From Streptomyces lilacinus (GTDB lineage: Bacteria; Actinomycetota; Actinomycetes; Streptomycetales; Streptomycetaceae): a stretch of DNA of 8,243 nt. Made by a program: the position numbers and the translations under genes. Location of the stretch: positions 20,770-29,012 of the forward strand of contig KL569455.1 of assembly GCA_000715685.1 (NCBI GenBank), read 5' to 3'. Numbering within the stretch: the stretch's first letter is position 1; each line of letters opens with the position of its first letter. The notes under the pieces are model-generated. The model saw nothing but the letters and a program-made list of their open reading frames with translations, was not told where the DNA came from and did not search any database. This document shows positions 6,487 through 8,243 of this stretch, piece by piece.

Positions 6487-6713
6487 CTTATCTCGCGCTC
6501 ACTCCGGGGGGTGCCGTTCGGTGTGTCAAGACGTTGTGCGCTGCTCGTACGGCCCCGCCCTTGCTCCACAGGGGGGACTCCGGACGGTCCCCCGAAGGGG
6601 GGAAGGGGCGCTTCCGGTGCCGCTCCGTCCCCGCCGAACCCTGCTCCCCCAGGGGTCTCGCGGAGTAGCATCCGCGCTGGGTACCCCTCGCCGTCCACAA
6701 GCCTGGAGGAACG
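6487..6713. promoter_or_regulatory. Divergent intergenic region between ctaE and the receiver-like gene
   Basis: This gap must hold the leftward promoter of ctaE-qcrCAB and the rightward promoter of the gene at 6714. A consensus TTGACA lies on the minus strand at 6529-6524, but the 17-nt position downstream reads CGGAGT, so it is not a convincing promoter alone. A 7-bp hairpin GGGGGAC/GTCCCCC (6572-6578 with 6587-6593) and further G- and C-runs occupy the middle. No ORF with coding character is seen. Confidence 0.4.
6666..6671 (+). promoter_or_regulatory. Candidate -10 box for the receiver-like gene
   Basis: TAGCAT fits the streptomycete TANNNT -10 form and would place the transcript start near 6678, about 35 nt before the ATG. 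No good -35 is visible (GCTCCC at 17 nt). Confidence 0.35.
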
Positions 6714-7118
6714 ATGGAGCCGACCGCCACGGTGCTGGTCTACAGCGACGACTCGAGCACGCGCGAGCAGGTGAGGCTGGCCGGCGGGCGGCGCCCCGCG
6801 GCGGACGTCCCGCCCGTGGAGTACCTGGAGTGCGCGACGCTGCCGGCCGTGCTGCGGACCCTGGAGGAGCACCGGGTGGACGTGTGCGTGCTGGACGGCG
6901 AGACGGCCCCGGCGGGCGGCATGGGGGTGTGCCGGCAGCTGAAGGACGAGGTGTTCCGCTGCCCGCCGGTGCTGCTGCTGATCGGCCGTCCGCAGGACGC
7001 CTGGCTGGCCACCTGGAGCCGCGCCGACGCCGTGGTGACCCACCCGATCGACCCGGTGGCGTTCGCGGACGGGCTGGCGGACCTGCTGCGCCGCGCCCGC
7101 CAGCCCCAGCCCAACTGA
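6714..7118 (+). CDS. Degenerate response-regulator receiver-like protein
   Basis: A stand-alone protein of 134 residues with the layout of a CheY-like receiver domain and no output domain. Strand 1 reads TVLVYSDD, giving the acidic pair Asp12/Asp13. Strand 3 reads VDVCVLDGE, placing Asp61 at the phospho-acceptor position. Strand 4 is PPVLLLIGRP and strand 5 ADAVVTHPIDP. The usual Thr/Ser at the end of strand 4 is missing (Ile-Gly), and the near-invariant Lys before the strand 5 proline is His110. Phosphorylation-driven switching may therefore be weak or absent. No histidine kinase lies nearby. Translation starts at ATG 6714, with GGAGG (6705-6709) 4 nt upstream. It is divergent from ctaE and converges on the transpeptidase gene. 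Receiver-like fold is likely; the function is unknown. Confidence 0.8.
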   Translation: MEPTATVLVYSDDSSTREQVRLAGGRRPAADVPPVEYLECATLPAVLRTLEEHRVDVCVLDGETAPAGGMGVCRQLKDEVFRCPPVLLLIGRPQDAWLATWSRADAVVTHPIDPVAFADGLADLLRRARQPQPN

Positions 7119-7123
7119 CCTCG

Positions 7124-7157
7124 GGGCGGGCGCCGAAACCGGTGCCGAACGCCGCCC
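7124..7157. terminator. Hairpin between convergent genes
   Basis: A compound stem occupies most of the 46-bp gap between the receiver-like gene and the transpeptidase. The outer pairing is GGGCGG (7124-7129) with CCGCCC (7152-7157). The inner pairing is 7130-7135 with 7140-7145, with one G-T wobble and a 4-nt loop. It could serve both strands. There is no U-tract. Confidence 0.6.
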
Positions 7158-7164
7158 GTCCGGC

Positions 7165-8226
7165 CTAGACCTGGGGGCGCAGCCGGGCCGCGTCGGCCGG
7201 TCCGGTCCCGTCGCGCTTGCCGGCGGCCAGCGCGCTGCCCTCGCGCCACTGCTTCCAGGGCATGTTCCAGTCGCCGAAGCCGTTGTCGAAGGGCGTCATG
7301 GTGGCGCCCGCGCTGCCGACGACCTTGACGATGTCGCCGACGCGCACGGTGTCGAAGAACCACTTGGCGTTGGCGGTGCTCATGCCCGTGCAGCCGTGGC
7401 TGACGTTGTCCGCCCCCTGCGAGCCCTCGGACCAGGGGGCGGCGTGCACGTATTCGCCGCTCCACGTGACCCGGGTGGCCCAGTAGACGGGCAGGTCGTA
7501 GGCGTCGGAGCTGCCCTCGGCGATGCCGATGCTGGTGCCGCGCATGCGCACGAAGGATTCCTGGCCGAGGACGACCTTGACCCCGTTGCGGGTGGCGTAG
7601 CCGGGCTTTCCGGTGGTCACGGGGATGGAGCGGATCTCCTGGCCGTTCTTCAGGACCGTCATGTAGTGGGCGCTGGCGTCCGTGACGGCCTCGACCCGGT
7701 CGCCGGTGGTCAGCCTGATGGGCTGTACGGGGCCGCCGTAGAGGCCGCTGCCGACCTTGATGCCCTCGAGGGTGGCGTGCACGTCGATGGTGGCGTGGGC
7801 GGGCCAGTACTCCTGCGGGCGGTAGTGCAGGGTGCGGTTGTCCACCCAGTGCCAGGCGCCCTCGACGGCGGGCTCGGACTCCACCCTCAGGGTGCGCTCG
7901 ACGATGGCGCGCGCGGCGGGGTCCTGGACGGGCTCGCTCAGTTCGGCGGTGATGGGCTGTCCGACGCCGTAGGTGCCGCTCTGCGGGCCGAAGGCGACCC
8001 GGAGCACCCGTTTGGCCTGACTGGTCTCGAAGTCCATCGTCCGGCGCCCCTGCGCGCCGTCCTCGTCCTCCGTGCTGACGCGTACGGAGTAGTGCGCCCC
8101 GGCGGCCAGGGCGCCGGTGCTGTGCCACCGGGAGCCGTCGGGGGCGAGCTCCCCCTTGACGTACCGTCCGGCGGCGTCCGTGACGGTCACGTCGGTGATG
8201 CGGTCGCCGCCGGTGGCCTCCACCTC
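7165..8226 (-). CDS. L,D-transpeptidase (YkuD domain, LdtMt2 type), N-terminus missing
   Basis: The C-terminal 353 residues of a secreted or lipid-anchored cell-wall enzyme that makes 3-3 (L,D) cross-links in peptidoglycan. In residues counted from the contig edge, two Ig-like modules span about 1-70 and 75-170. The YkuD catalytic domain covers about 178-305. YVHAAPW (259-265) supplies the outer His261, and SHGCTGMS (276-283) the catalytic His277 and Cys279 (codon at 7390-7392). The tail, with FGDWNMPWKQWREG (317-330), resembles the C-terminal subdomain of mycobacterial LdtMt2. The signal peptide or lipobox is not present, because the sequence ends at an adapter. The five residues MYKRQ that an open reading frame would add upstream of position 8226 are adapter-encoded. 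It converges on the receiver-like gene. Confidence 0.93.
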   Translation of the reverse strand, partial: EVEATGGDRITDVTVTDAAGRYVKGELAPDGSRWHSTGALAAGAHYSVRVSTEDEDGAQGRRTMDFETSQAKRVLRVAFGPQSGTYGVGQPITAELSEPVQDPAARAIVERTLRVESEPAVEGAWHWVDNRTLHYRPQEYWPAHATIDVHATLEGIKVGSGLYGGPVQPIRLTTGDRVEAVTDASAHYMTVLKNGQEIRSIPVTTGKPGYATRNGVKVVLGQESFVRMRGTSIGIAEGSSDAYDLPVYWATRVTWSGEYVHAAPWSEGSQGADNVSHGCTGMSTANAKWFFDTVRVGDIVKVVGSAGATMTPFDNGFGDWNMPWKQWREGSALAAGKRDGTGPADAARLRPQV

Positions 8227-8243
8227 CTGTCTCTTATACACAT
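8227..8243. other. Sequencing adapter remnant (Tn5 mosaic end / Nextera)
   Basis: CTGTCTCTTATACACAT equals the first 17 bases of the 19-bp Tn5 mosaic end used in Nextera library adapters. Its low GC and position flush with the end of the sequence, inside the transpeptidase gene, mark it as untrimmed adapter and not genome. Read on the minus strand in the transpeptidase frame it yields a GTG codon and the residues MYKRQ, a false protein start. Confidence 0.95.

Noticed and set aside
5909..7168. A 419-codon plus-strand frame across ctaE, the intergenic region and the receiver-like gene
   Set aside because: It crosses a promoter region and two real genes; the composition changes along it and no domain is recognisable.
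8227..8243. End of a Tn5-like transposon
   Set aside because: The match is to the synthetic mosaic end exactly at the sequence terminus, with no transposase or second end. Library adapter is the simpler reading.
1..8243. CRISPR array, tRNA or rRNA gene, insertion sequence, phage or defence genes
   Set aside because: No spaced direct repeats, cloverleaf structures, transposase or integrase motifs, or accessory-type genes were seen on either strand.

Overview
The window is high-GC chromosomal DNA from an actinomycete, almost certainly Streptomyces or a close relative. The evidence is third-position G/C throughout, Streptomyces-type proteins, an actinobacterial ctaE-qcrCAB cluster next to trpD, a riboswitch of the actinobacterial SAM-IV class, and no-U-tract hairpin terminators. 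It is core housekeeping sequence rather than a mobile or accessory island.

Layout from left to right. Positions 1-757 (minus) hold the N-terminal 252 residues of a class V (SufS/NifS-like) PLP enzyme that runs off the window. Its long leader (758-1043) carries a well-preserved SAM-IV riboswitch at about 903-1020, preceded by a -10-like box and followed by two mutually exclusive hairpins that could be the expression platform. A strong hairpin (1044-1075) ends the upstream trpD gene (1080-2144, minus; anthranilate phosphoribosyltransferase). A 14-bp perfect hairpin (2235-2267) ends the respiratory operon. That operon is ctaE-qcrC-qcrA-qcrB, transcribed leftward from 6475 to 2306, with 4-bp ATGA overlaps at qcrC/qcrA and qcrA/qcrB. 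It encodes subunit III of the aa3 oxidase and the whole actinobacterial bcc complex: di-haem cytochrome c, three-helix Rieske protein and b6-like cytochrome b. These form a menaquinol:oxygen supercomplex.

Divergent from ctaE is a small degenerate receiver-like protein (6714-7118, plus). It converges on a YkuD-type L,D-transpeptidase (7165-8226, minus) of the LdtMt2 kind, which is cut off at its N terminus.

The last 17 bases (8227-8243) match the Tn5 mosaic end/Nextera adapter and are not genomic. They create a false N terminus reading MYKRQ. The most interesting biology is the SAM-sensing leader in front of a poorly defined class V aminotransferase/desulfurase-like gene, with a possible mini-ORF in its expression platform. 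Less certain are a 21-bp palindrome over the ctaE start codon and the pseudo-receiver beside the respiratory operon.
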